This document shows, in pieces, positions 27,201 to 40,533 of a stretch of DNA of 64,000 nt. A program made the translations under genes and the position numbers. A model generated the notes under the pieces. The model was given only the letters and a program-made list of their open reading frames with translations. It did not search any database and was not told the DNA's origin. Source of the DNA: Paratinospora sagittata. Its lineage: Eukaryota; Streptophyta; Magnoliopsida; Ranunculales; Menispermaceae. Within the stretch, counting starts at the first letter, position 1. Every line of letters begins with the position of its first letter. The stretch is from NCBI GenBank assembly GCA_035771175.1, contig JAYMFD010001271.1, forward strand, positions 2,976,001 to 3,040,000, written 5' to 3'.

Positions 27201-30200
27201 GTCTGAGTTAGAAATCTCACATTTCTAACGAGAATAACGTGGGACCTTTCGCTTGCTCAATTTTTCTATTCCTTCCACAGTTTTGACTGGGAATCGTAAC
27301 ATAAACATTTTCCATTGACACCTGGATGATTCCTGTTGTGTCGCAGGCGCAAAACAACTTTAAACTAAAAAATGTTTTGAATTCAAATCATTTCGTACTC
27401 TCTTGCTCTTTAACCTGCAACTGCTAATTTAATAAAACACTCATTTTCTAAATTTCAAAGATACAACACAACTGATTTTTGCAAGTTAGACTGAGCTTTG
27501 CAAAGAGTATTTCAAAAGAAGAAAGTCGTGATTATTGCGTTGCTAATAAAAGCTTCGACCTGAATCAAAATCGCAAACTGTCTTGAAGATAACCTCATTG
27601 TTTAGCAAGTTCTTCATTTTATCCCTTTTGTGCTGAGATTTTCAGAAGCTATCTATTGTTTTCAACTGTAGGTATATGAAGCATTCTCAGTAAGAGAACA
27701 CATCACCTATATTCTTTCTCTGAGTGCTACAACAAATCATCAAGAACACAACAAACAATAGCTAGCAATGACTACAAAGATCAAGCTCTAAGGACGAAAA
27801 CGTATCTCAATGCTAATGCATTAGTTTGATCTTAGGTGTGTAGGGTAACCTCTCGATCAATTTCAGCACGAAAACTCTCTAAATTGCAAAGTCTTCAAAA
27901 TTACTTGGATTTAGAATTTGATTTTGATAAAATATTTTCCGAAAGTTCTTAGTCATAATTTCAATGAGGTTTGAATGATTTAAAAGAGTTTTCAGAGAAT
28001 GGAATGGTTCTTAAGTGTCAAAATATTAATTTTTCCAAAATCGGGTTATCTTGCACTTTGCCAAAATTTTTCAAAAGGCAATAGCGTGCTATATAAGGTT
28101 AAATAATCAAAAATCTATTTTTGTTGAAAATTGCCTACAGCGCGCTATCCCTTTTGATAACTCGCTATAGAGCAATTGCCTTGATCCTTCAAGTGTTAGT
28201 AAAATGGGCAATAGCGTGCTATAGGCCTTGATTGCACACTATCGGAAAGTCTGAAAAACTCGAGCTTTCGGGTTTGTGTATATAGACCTGCAATAGTCTG
28301 CTATTAGTCATTAGAGAGCACGATACACAACCCAATAACATGCTATCCACGTCAGAGTTACAAATCTCACATTTCTAACGAGAAAAACGTGGGACCTTTC
28401 CCTTGCTCAGTATTTCTGTTCCTTGCACAGTTTTGACTGGGAATCGTAACTGAAACATTCTCCACTAACACCTGGATGATTCCTGTTGTGTCGCACGCGC
28501 AGAAAACCTTTAAACTAAATAATGTTTTGAATTCAAATCATCTCTTACTCTCTTGCTCTTTAACCTGTAACTGCTAATTTAATAAAACACTCATTTTCTA
28601 ATTTTCAAGGATACAACACACACGATTTTCGCAAGTTAGACTGAGCTTTCGAAAAAGTATTTCAAAAGGAGAAAGTAGTGATTCTTGCATTGCCTATAAA
28701 AGCTTCGACCTGAATGAAAATTGCAAACTGTCTTGAGATAACCTCATTGTTTAGCAAGTTCTTCATTTTATCCCTTTTTTGCTGAGATTTTTAGAAGCTA
28801 TCCATTGTTTTAAACTGTAGGTATATGAAGTGTTCTCAATAAGAGAACACATCACCTATATTCTTTCTATGAGTGCTACAACTAATCATCAAGAACACAT
28901 CAAACAACAGCTATCAAAGTCTACAAAGATCAAGCTCTAAGGACGAAGACGTATCTCAATGCTAATACATTAGTTTGATCTTAGGTGTGTAGGGTAACCT
29001 CTCGATTAATCTCAGCACGAAAACTCTCTAAATTGCAAAGTCTTCAAAATCACTTGGATTTAGAATTTGATTTTGATAAAATATTTTCCGAGAGGTTTTA
29101 GTCAAAAGTTCAATGAGTTCTGAATGATTTAAAAGTGTTTTGAGACATTGGAATGGTTCTTAAGTGTTAAAATATTAATTTTTCCAAAATCGGGTTATCC
29201 AGCACTTTGCCAAAAATTTTCAAAAGAAAATAGCGCACTATCAGTGTTGATTGCACGCTGATAGGGTTCAATAATTAAAAATCTATTTTTCTTGAAAATT
29301 GGCTGCAGCGCTATCCGTTTTGATAACTCGTTATAGAGCAGTTGCCGTGATCTTTCGATTTTTAGTAAAATGGGCAATACCGTGCTATAGGCCTTGATTG
29401 CACGCTATCGAAAAGTCTGAAAAACTCGAGCTCTCGGGTTTTTGTATATCGACCTGCAATAGTCCGCTATCAGTCATTAGAGAGCACGATACACTACCCA
29501 ATAGCATGCTATCCACGTCAGAGTTAGAAATCTCATATCTCTAACGAGAAAAACGTGGGACCTTTCCCTTGCTCAATTTTTCTGTTCCTTGCACAATTTT
29601 GCCTGGGAATCGTAACTGAAACATTCTCCACTAACACCTGGATGATTCCCGTTGTGTCGCACGTGCAAAATAACTTTTAACTAAACAATGTTTTGAATTC
29701 AAATCATTTCCTACTCTCTTGCTCTTTAACGTGCAACTCCTGATTTAATAAAACACTCATTTTCTAATTTTCAAAGATACAACACACACGATTTTTGCAA
29801 GTTAAACTGAGCTTTTCCAAGAGTATTTCAAAAGAAGAAAGTCGTGATTCTTGCATTGCCTATAAAAGCTTCGACCTGAATGAAAATTGCAAACTGTCTT
29901 GAGATAACCTCATTGTTTAGCAAGTTCTTCATTTTATCCCTTTGGTGCTGAGATTTTCAGAAGCTATCCATTGTTTTAAACTGTAGGTATATGAAGTGTT
30001 CTCAGTAAGAGAACACATCACCTATATTCTTTATCTGAGTGCTACAACTAGTTATCAAGAACACATCAAACAATAGCTATCAAAGTCTACAAAGATCAAG
30101 CTCTAAGGACGAAGACGTATCTCAATGCTAATGCATTAGTTTGATCTTAGGTGTGTAGGGTAACCTCTCGATCAATCTCAGCACGAAAACACTCTAAATT

Positions 30201-32403
30201 GCAAAGTCTTCAAAATCACTTGGATTTAGAATTTGATTTTGATAAAATATTTTCCGAGAGGTTTTAGTCCAAATTTCAATGAGTTTTGAATGATTTAAAA
30301 GTGTTTGGAGATATTGGAATGGTTCTTAAGTGTTAAAATATTAATTTTTCCAAAATCGGGTTATCCAGCACTTTGCCAAAAATTTTAAAAAGGAAATAGC
30401 GCACTATCAGTGTTGATAGCACGCCGATAGGGTTCAATAATTAAAAATCTAGTTTTCTTGAAAATTGCCTACAACGCGCTATCTCTTTTGATATCTCGCT
30501 ATAGAGCAATTGCCGTGATCTTTCGATTGTTAGTAAAATGGGCAATAGCGTCCTATAGGCCTTGATTGCACCCTATTGGAAAGTCTGAAAAACTCGAGCT
30601 CCCGGGTTTGTGTATATCGACCTGCAATGGTCCGCTATCCGTCATTAGAGAGCATGATACACAAACCAATAGCATGCTATCCACGTCAGAGTTAGAAATC
30701 TCACATTTCTAACGAGAAAAACGTGGGACCTTTCGCTTGCTCAATTTTTCTATTCCTTCCACAGTTTTGACCGGGAATCGTAACTTAAACATTCTCCACT
30801 GACACTTGGATGATTCCTATTGTGTCGCAGGCTCAAAACAACTTTAAACTAAACAATGTTTTGAATTCAAATCATTTCCTACTCTCTTGCTCTTTAACCT
30901 GCAACTGCTAATTTAATAAAACACTCATTTTCTAATTTTCAAAGATACAACACACACGATTTTCGCAAGTTAGACTGAGCTTTCCAAAAAGTATTTCAAA
31001 AGAAGAAAGTCGTGATTCTTGCATTGCCTATAAAAGCTTCGACCTGAATGAAAATTGCAAACTGTCTTGAGATAACCTCATTGTTTAGCAAGTTCTTCAT
31101 TTTATCCCTTTTGTGCTGAGATTTTCAGAAGCTATCCATTGTTTTAAACTGTAGGTATATGAAGTGTTCTCAGTAAGAGAACACATCACCTATATTCTTT
31201 ATCTGAGTGCTACAACTAGTTATCAAGAACACATCAAACAATAGCTGTCAATGTCTACAAAGATCAAGCTCTAAGGACGAAGACGTATCTCAATGCTAAT
31301 GCATTAGTTTGATCTTAGGTGTGTAGGGTAACCCCTCGATCAATCTCAGCACGAAAACTCCCTAAATTGCAAAGTCTTCCAAATCACTTGGATTTCGAAT
31401 TTGATTTTGATAAAATATTTTCCGAGAGGTTTTAGTCATAATTTCAATGAGTTTTGAATGATTTAAAAGTGTGTGGAGACAATGGAATGGTTCTTAAGTG
31501 TCAAAATATTAATTTTTCCAAAATCGGGCTATCTAGCACTTTGAGAAAATTTTTCAAAAGGCAATAGCGCATTATCAGTGTTGATAGCACGCTAAAAAGG
31601 TTGAATAATCAAAAATCTATTTTTCTTGAAAATTGCCTGCAGCTCGCTATCCCTTTTGATAACTCGCTATAGAGAAATTGCCGTGGTCTTTCGATTGTTA
31701 TTAAAATGGGCAATAGCGTGCTATAGGCCTTGATTGCATGCTACCGGAAAGTCTGAAAAACTCGAGCTCTCGGGTTTGTGTATATCGACCTGCAATAGGC
31801 CGCTATCCGTCATTAGAGAGCATGATACACAACCCAATAGCATGTTATCCATGTTAGAGTTAGAAATCTCACATTTCTAACGTGAAAAACGTGGGACCTG
31901 TCCCTTGCTCAATTTTTCTATTCCTTGCATAGTTTTGACTGGGAATCGTAACTAAAACATTCTGCACTAACACCTGGATGATTTCTGTTGTGTCGCATGC
32001 GCAGAACAACTTTAAACAAAACAATGTTTTGAATTCAAATCATTTCCTTCTCTCTTGCTCTTTAACCTGCAACTGCTAATTTAATAAAACACTCATTTTC
32101 TAATTTTCAAAGATACAACACACACGATTTTTGCACGTTAGACTGAGCTTTCCAAAGAGTATTTCAAAAGAAGAAAGTCGCGATTCTTACTTTGCCAATA
32201 AAAGCTTCGACCTGAATCAAAATTGCAAATTGTTTTGAAGATAACCTCATTGTTTGGCAACTTCTTCATTTTATCCCTTTTGTGCTGAGATTTTCAGAAG
32301 CTATCCATTGTTTTAAACTGTAGGTATATGAAGTGTTCTCAGTAAGAGAACACATCACCTATATTCTTTCTCTGAGTGCTACAACAAATCATCAAGAACA
32401 CCT
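21286..32403. repeat. 1.17-kb tandem satellite, block C
   Basis: Regular head-to-tail monomers with register starts at 22139, 23240, 24371, 25502, 26673, 27804, 28953, 30119 and 31287 (spacings 1101-1171 bp). Copies from 21020 to 24371 share a deletion of about 25 bp after the second palindrome (reading GCACGCTGTC or similar), so they form a local subfamily. Copies from 23240 and 24371 are particularly alike. The copy from 31287 is truncated at about 32403, where it joins a 5'-deleted monomer. No gene or other element is visible. Confidence 0.93.
30691..30713. repeat. conserved satellite hairpin GTTAGAAAT/ATTTCTAAC (representative)
   Basis: A perfect 9-bp inverted repeat with a 5-nt loop (CTCAC), just after the palindrome cluster of the monomer. 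Other monomers keep 7-9 bp of the stem with small changes. It recurs throughout the array. Confidence 0.65.
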
Positions 32404-35400
32404 CAAACTCGAGCTCTCGGGTTTGTGTATATAGACCTGCAATAGTCCGCTATTAGTCATTAGAGAGCACGATACACAACCCAATAACATGCTATCCACG
32501 TCAGAGTTAGAAATCTCACATTTCAAACGAGAATAACGTGGGACCTTTCCCTTGCTCAATATTTCTGTTCTTTGCACAGTGTTGACTGGGAATCGTAACT
32601 GAAAGATTCTCCACTAACACCTGGATGATTCATGTTGTGTCGCACGCGCAAAAAACCTTTAAACTAAACATTGTTTTGAATTCAAATCATTTCCTACTCT
32701 CTTGCTCTTTAACCTGCAACTGCTAATTTAATAAAACACTCATTTTCTAATTTTCAAAGATACAACACACACGATTTTTGCAAGTTAGACTGAGCTTTCC
32801 AAAGAGTATTTCAAAAGAAGAAAGTCGTGATTATTGCATTGCCTATAAAAGCTTCGACCTGAATCAAAATTGCAAACTATCTTGAAGATAACCTCATTGT
32901 TCAGCAAGTTCTTCATTTTATCCCTTTTGTGCTGAGATTTTCAGAAGCTATCCATTGTTTTAAACTGTAAGTATATGAAGTGTTCTCAGTAAGAGAACAC
33001 GTCACCTATATTCTTTCTCTGAGTGCTACAACTAGTCATCAAGAACAGATCAAACAGTAGCTATCAAAGTCTACAAAGATCAGGCTCTAAGGAGGATGAC
33101 GTATCTCAATGCTAATGCATTACTTTGATCTTAGGTCTGTAGGGTAACCTCTCGATCAATCTCAGCACGAAAACTCTCTAAATTGCAAAGTCTTCAAAAT
33201 CACATGGATTTAGAATTTGATTTTGATAAAATATTTTCCGAGAGGTTTTAATCATAATTTCAATGAGTTTTGAACGATTTAAAAGTGTTTTTTCCAAAAT
33301 CTGGTAATCCAGCACTTTGCCAAGAATTTTTAAAGGGCAATAGCGCACTATCAGCGTTGATAGCACGCTGATAGGGTTCAATAATCAAAAATCTATTTTT
33401 CTTGAAAAGTGCCTACAACGTGCTATCCGTTTTGATAACTCGCTATAGAGCAGTTGCCGTGATTTTTCAATTTTTAGTAAAATGGGCAATGGCGTGCTAT
33501 AGGCCTTGATTGCACGCTGTTGGAAAGTCTGAAAAACTCGAGCTCTCGGGTTTGTGTATATATCAACCTGCAATAGTCCGCTATCAGTCATTAGAGAGCA
33601 TGATACACAACCCAATAGCATGCTATCCACGTTAGAGTTAGAAATCTCACATTTCTAACGAGAAAAACGTGGCACCTTTCCTTTGCTAAATATTTCTGTT
33701 CCTTGCACAGTTTTGACTGGGAATCGTAACTGAAACATTCTCCACTAACACCTGGATGATTCCCGTTGTGTGCGCAAAACAACTTTACACTAAACAATGT
33801 TTTGAATTCAAATCACTTCCTACTATCTTGCTCTTTAACCTGCAACTGCTAATTCAATAAAACACACATTCTCTAATTTTAAAAGATACAACGCACACGA
33901 TTTTTGCACGATAGACTGAGCTTTTCAAAGAGTATTTCAAAAGAAGCAAGTCGTGATTCTTGCATTGCCAATAAAAGCTTCGACCTGAATCAAAATTGCA
34001 AACTGTCTTGAAGATAACCTCATTGTTTAGCAAGTTCTTCATTTTATTCCTTTTGTGTTGAGATTTTCAGAAGCTATCTTTTGTTTTAAACTGTAGGTAT
34101 ATGAAGTGTTCTCAGTACGAGAACACATCACCTATATTCTTTCTCTTAGTGCAACAACTAATCATTAAGAACACATCAAACAATAGCTATCAAAGTCAAC
34201 AAAGATCAAGCTCTAAGAACGAAGACGTATCTCAATGCTAACGCATTACTTTGATCTTTGGTGTGTAGGGTAACCTCTCGATCAATCTCACCACGAAAAC
34301 TCTCTAAATTGCAAAGTCTTCTAAATCACACGGATATAGAATTTGATTTTAATAAAATATTTTTCGAGAGGTTTTAGTCATAATTTCAATGAGTTTTGAA
34401 CAATTTAAAAGTGTTTTGAGACAATGGAAAGGTTCTTAAGTGTCAAATTATTAGTTTTTCCAAAATCGGGTAATCTAGCACTTTGCTAAAAATTCTCAAA
34501 ACGCAATAGCGCACTATCAGTGTTAATAGCACGCTGATAAGGTTCAATAATTAAAAATCCATTTTTATTGGAAATTGCCTACAACGTGCTATCCGTTTTG
34601 ATAACTCGCTATAGAGCAGTTGTCGTGATCTTTCGATTTTTAGTAAAATCTGCAATAGCGTGCTGTAGGCCTTGATTGCACGCTATCAAAAAGTCTGAAA
34701 AACTCGAGCTCTCGGGTTTCGTGTATATCGACCTACAATAGTCCGCTATCCGTCATTAGAGAGCATGGTACACAACCCAATTGCAAGCTATCCACGTCAG
34801 AGTTAGAAATCTCACATTTCTAACGAGAAAAACTTGGGACCTTCCAAAGTGTATTTTAAAGGAAGAAAGTCATGATTCTTACATTGCCAATAAAAGCTTC
34901 GACCTGAATCAAAATAACTATCAAAGTCTACAAAGATCAAGCTCTAAGGATGAAGATGTATCTCAATGCTATTGCATTAGTTTGACCTTAGGTGTGTAGG
35001 GTAACCTCTCGATCAATCTCAGCACGAAAACTCTCCAAATTGCAAAGTCTTCAAAATCACTTGGATTTAGTATTTGATTTTGACAAAATATTTTCCGAAA
35101 GGTTTTAAACATAATTTCAATGAGTTTTGAATGATTTAAAAGTGTTTTGAGACAATGGAATGGTTCTTAAGTGTTATAATATTAATTTTTTTAAAATCGG
35201 GCCATCCAGCACTTTGCCAAAATTTTTCAAAATGCAATAACGCACTATCAGTGTTGATAGCACGCTGATAGGGTTGAATAATCAAAAATCTATTTTTTCT
35301 TGAAAATTGCCTACAACGTGCTATCCCTTTTAATAACTCGCTATAGAGCAGTTGCCGTGATCTTTCTATTTTTAGTAAAGTGGGCAAAAGCGTGCTATAG

Positions 35401-38400
35401 GCCTTGATTGCACGCTATCAGAAAGTCTGAAAAACTCGAGTTGGGTTTGTTTATATCGACCTGCAATAGTCCGCTATCCGTCATTAGAGAGCATGATACA
35501 CAACCCAATAGCATGCCATAGATGTTAGAGATAGAAATCTCACAATTCTAACGAGAAAATCTTGGGCCCTTTCCTTTTCTCGATTTCTCTATTCCTTACA
35601 CAGTTTTGATTGGGAATCGTAGTAGAAACATTCTCGACTAACACCTGGATGATTCCCGTTGTGTCGCACGCGCCAAACAACTTTAGACTAAATAATGTTT
35701 TGAATTCAAAGCATTTCCTATTCTCTTGCTCTTCAACCTGCAACTACAAATTTAATAAAACACTCATTTTCTAATTTTCAAAGATACGACACACGATTTT
35801 CGCAAGTTAGACTGGGCTTTCCAAAGAGTATTTCAAAAAAAAAAAGTCGTTATTCTTCCATTGCCAATAAAAGCTTCGACCTGAATCAAAATTGCAAACT
35901 GTCTTGAAGATAACCTCATTTTATCCCTTTTGTGTTGAGATTTTCAGAAACTATGCATTGTTTTTAACTTTAGGTATATGAAGTGTTCTCAGTAAGAGAA
36001 CACGTCACTTATGTTCTTTCTCTGAGTGCTACACCTAATCATCAAGAACACATCAAACAATAGCTATTAATGTCTACAAAGGTCAAGCTCTAAGGACGAA
36101 GACGTATCTCAATGCTAATGCGTTAGTTTGATCTTAGGTGTGTACGTAACCACTCGCTCAATCTCAGCACGAAAACTCTCCAAATTGCAAAGTCTTCAAA
36201 ATCACTTGGATTTAGTATTTGATTTTGACAAAATATATTTCGAAAGGTTTTAATCATAATTTCAATGAGTTTCGAATGATTTAAAAGTGTTTTGAGACAG
36301 TGGAATGGTTCTTAAGTGTTAAAATATTAATTTTACCAAAATCGGGCTATCCAGCACTTTGCCAAAAATTTTCAAAAGGCAATAGCGCACTATCAGTGTT
36401 GATAGCACGCTGATAGGGTTGAATAATCAAAAATCTATTTTTCTTGAAAATTGCCTACAACATGCTATCCCTTCTGATAACTCGCTATAGAGCAGTTGCC
36501 GTGATCTTTCAATTTTTAGTAAAATGGGAAATAGCGTGCTCCAGGCCTTGATTGCACGCTATCAGAAAGTCTGAAAAACTCGAGCTCTTGGGTTTGTGTA
36601 TATCGACCTGCAATAGTTCGCTATCCGTCATTAGAGAGCATGATACACAACCCAATAGCATGCTATCCATGTCAGAATTAGAAATCTCAAATTTCTAATG
36701 AGAAAGGCTTGGGCCCTTTTCCTTGCTCGATTTTTCTATTCCTTGCATAGTTTTGACAGGGAGTCGTAGCTGAAACATTCTCCACTAACACCTGGATGAT
36801 TCCCATTGTGACGATCAAAACAACTTTATATTAAACAACGTTTTTGCATTCTTGCATTGCCTATAAAAGCTTCGACCTGAATCAAAATTGCAAACTGTCT
36901 TGAAGATAACCTCATTGTTTAGCAAGTTCTTCATTGTCTCCCTTTTGTGCTGAGATTTTCAGAAGCTATCCATTGTTTTAAACTGTAAGTATATGAAGTG
37001 TTCTCAGTAAGAGAACACGTCACCTATATTCTTTCTCTGAGTGCTACAACTAGTCATCAAGAACAGATCAAACAATAGCTATCAAAGTCTACAAAGATCA
37101 GGCTCTAAGGACGATGACGTATCTCAATGCTAATGCATTACTTTGATCTTAGGTGTGTAGGGTAACCTCTCGATCAATCTCAGCACGAAAACTCTCTAAA
37201 TTGCAAAGTCTTCAAAATCGCATGGATTTAGAATTTGATTTTGATAAAATATTTTCCGAGAGGTTTTAGTCATAATTTCAATGAGTTTTGAACGATTTAA
37301 AAGTGTTTTGAGACAATGGAATGGTTCTTAAGTGTCAAAATATTAATTTTTCAAAAATCGGGCTATCCAACACTTTGCCAAAATCAAGTAATCTAGCACT
37401 TTGCCAAAATTTTTCAAAGGGCAATAGCGCACTACCAGCGTTGATAGCACGCTGATAGGTCAATAATCAAAAATCTATTTTTCTTGAAAATTGCCTACAA
37501 CGTGCTATCCGTTTTGATAACTCGCTATAGAGCAGTTGCCGTGATCTTTCGATTTTTAGTAAAATGGGCAATAGCGTGCTATAGGCCTTGATTGCACGCT
37601 GTCGGAAAGTCTGAAAAACTCGAGCTCTCAGGTTTATGTATATATATCAACCTACAATAGTCCGCTATCAGTCATTAGAGAGCATGATACACAACCCAAT
37701 AGCATGCTATCCACGTCAGAGTTAGAAATCTCACATTTCTAACGAGAAAAACGTGGGACCTTTCCAAAGTGTATTTCAAAGGAAGAAAGTCATGATTCTT
37801 GCATTGCCAATAAAAGCTTCGACCTGAATCAAAATAGCTATCAAAGTCTACAAAGATCAAGCTCTAAGGATGAAGACGTATCTCAATGCTATTGCCTTAG
37901 TTTGGCCTTAGGTGTGTAGGGTAACCTCTCGATCAATCTCAGCACGAAAACTCTCCAAATTCCAAAGTCTTCAAAATCACTTGGATGTAGTATTTGATTT
38001 TGACAAAATATTTTTCGAAAGGTTTTAAACATAATTTCAATGAGTTTTGAATGATTTAAAAGTGTTTTGAGACAATGGAATGGTTCTTAAGTGTTAAAAT
38101 ATTAATTTTTTTAAAATCGGGCCATCCAGCACTTTGCGAAAATTTTTTAAAATGCAATAACGCACTATCAGTGTTGATAGCACGCTGATAGGATTAAATA
38201 ATCAAAATATATTTTTCTTGAAAATTGCCTACAGCGCTATCCCTTCTGATAACTTGCTATAGAGCAGTTGCCGTGATATTTCGATTTTTAGTAAAATGGG
38301 CAATAGCGTGCTATAGGCCTTGATTGCCCGCTATCGGAAAGTCTAAAACACTCGATCTCTCGGGTTTGTGTATATCGACCTGCAATAGTCCGCAATCTGT

Positions 38401-40533
38401 TATTAGAGAGCATGATAAACAACCCAATAGCATGGTATACTTGTCAGAGTTAGAAATCTCAAATTTCTGATGAGAAAAATGTGGGCCCTTTCCCTTGCTC
38501 GATTTTTCTATTCCTTGCACAGTTTTGACTGGGAGTCATAGCTGAAACATTCTCCACTAACACCTGGATGATTCCCATTGTGTCGCACGATCAAAACAAC
38601 TTTATATTAAACAATGTTTTGATTTCAAATCATTTCCTACTCTCTTCCTCTTTAACATGCAACTGCTAATTTAATAAAACACCCATTCTGTAATTTTCAA
38701 AGACAACACACACGATTTTTGCAAGTTAGATTGAGCTTTCCAAAGAGTATTTCAAAAGAAAAAAATCGTGATTCTTGCATTGCCAATAAAAGCTTCGACC
38801 TGAATCAAAATTGCAAACTGTCTTGAAGATAACCTCATTTTATTCCTTTTGTGCTGAGATTTTCAGAAGCTATCCATTGTTATAAACTGTAGGTATATGA
38901 AGTGTTCTCAGTAAGAGAACACGTCACCTATATTCTTTCTCTGAGTGCTACAACTAATCATCAAGAACACATCAAACAATAGCTTTCGTAGTCTACAAAG
39001 ATCGAGCTCTAAGAACGAAGACATATCTCAATGCTAATGCATTAGTTTGGTCTTAGGTGTGTAGGGTCACCTCTCGATCAATCTTAGCACGAAAACTCTC
39101 TAAATTACAAAGTCTTCAAAATCACTTGGATTTAGTATTTGATTTTGACAAAATGTTTTTCGAAAGGTTTTAATCATAATTTCAATGAGTTTTTAATGAT
39201 TTAAAAGTGTTTTGAGACAATGGAATGGTTCTTAAGTGTTAGAATATTAATTTTTCCAAAGTCGAGCTATCCAGCACTTTGCCAAAAAAATTGAAAAGGC
39301 AATAGCGCACTATCATTGTTGATAGCACGCTGATAGGGTTGAATAATCAAAAATATATTTTTCTTGAAAATTGCCTACAACGCGCTATCCCTTCTGAAAA
39401 TGTGCTATAGAGCAGTTGCCGTCATCTTTCAATTTTTAATAAAATGGGCAATAGCGTGCCATAGGCCTTGATTGCACGCTATCGGAAAGTCTAAAAAACT
39501 CGAGCTCTTGAGTTTGTGTATGTCGACCTGCAATAGTCCGCTATCCGTCATTAGAGAGCATGATACACAACCCAATAGCATGTTATCCATGTCAAAGTTA
39601 GAAATCTCACAATTCTAACGATAAAAACTTGGGCCCTTTCCCTTGCATTTTTTAAAATGCAATAACGCACTATCAGTGTTGATAGCACGCTGATAGGATT
39701 AAATAATCAAAATATATTTTTCTTGAAAATTGCCTACAGCGCTATCCCTTCTGATAACTTGCTATAGAGCAGTTGCCGTGATCTTTCGATTTTTAGTAAA
39801 ATGGGCAATAGCGTGGTATAGGCCTTGATTGCCCGCTATCGGAAAGTCTAAAACACTCGATCTCTCGGGTTTGTGTATATTGACCTGCAATAGTCCGCAA
39901 TCTGTCATTAGAGAGCATGATAAACAACCCAATAGCATGGTATCCATGTCTGAGTTAGAAATCTCAAATTTCTGATGAGAAAAACTTGGGCCCTTTCCCT
40001 TGCTCGATTTTTCTATTCCTTGCACAGTTTTGACTGGGAATCGTAGCTGAAACATTCTCCACTAACTACTGGATGATTCCCATTTTGTCGCATGATCAAA
40101 ACAACTTTATATTAAACAATGTTTTGAATTCAAATCATTTCCTGTTCTCTTGCCCTTTAACCTCCAACTGCTAATTTAAAAAAAAACGCTTATTCTCTAA
40201 TTTTCAAAGATACAACATACACGAATTTTGCAAGTTAGACTGAGCTTTCCAAAGATTATTTTAAAAGAAGAAAGTCGTGATTCTTCCATTGCCAATAAAA
40301 GCTTTGACCTGAATCAAAATTGCAAACTATCTTGAAGGTAACCTCATTTTATCCCTTTTGTGTTGAGATTTTCAGAAGCTATCCATTGTTTTAAACTATA
40401 GGTATATGAAGTGTTCTCAGTAAGAGAACAAGTCACCAATATTCTTTCTCTGAGTGCTACAGCTAATCATCAAGAACACATCAAACAATAGCTTTCAAAG
40501 TCTACAAAGATCAAGCTCTAAGAACGAAAACAT
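32404..40533. repeat. rearranged satellite region, block D
   Basis: Irregular part of the array, with register starts at 33103, 34229, 34960, 36106, 37121, 37880 and 39025 and many truncated units. A 5'-deleted monomer begins at about 32404. The copy from 34229 carries two deletions (at about 34842 and 34913), and the copy from 37121 carries the same pair (at about 37762 and 37833). The segment around 32830-33400 resembles 36845-37450. At about 39647 the array jumps back, so that 39647-40020 repeats 38142-38515 at an offset of 1505 bp. About 28 bp are duplicated in tandem near 37356-37411. This looks like repeated unequal exchange and copying within the array. Confidence 0.88.

Noticed and set aside
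39762..40055. The longest satellite frame (97 codons, minus strand) as a possible gene
   Set aside because: It is the same satellite frame as elsewhere, extended by chance; the neighbouring near-copy at 38311-38520 is shorter and broken.
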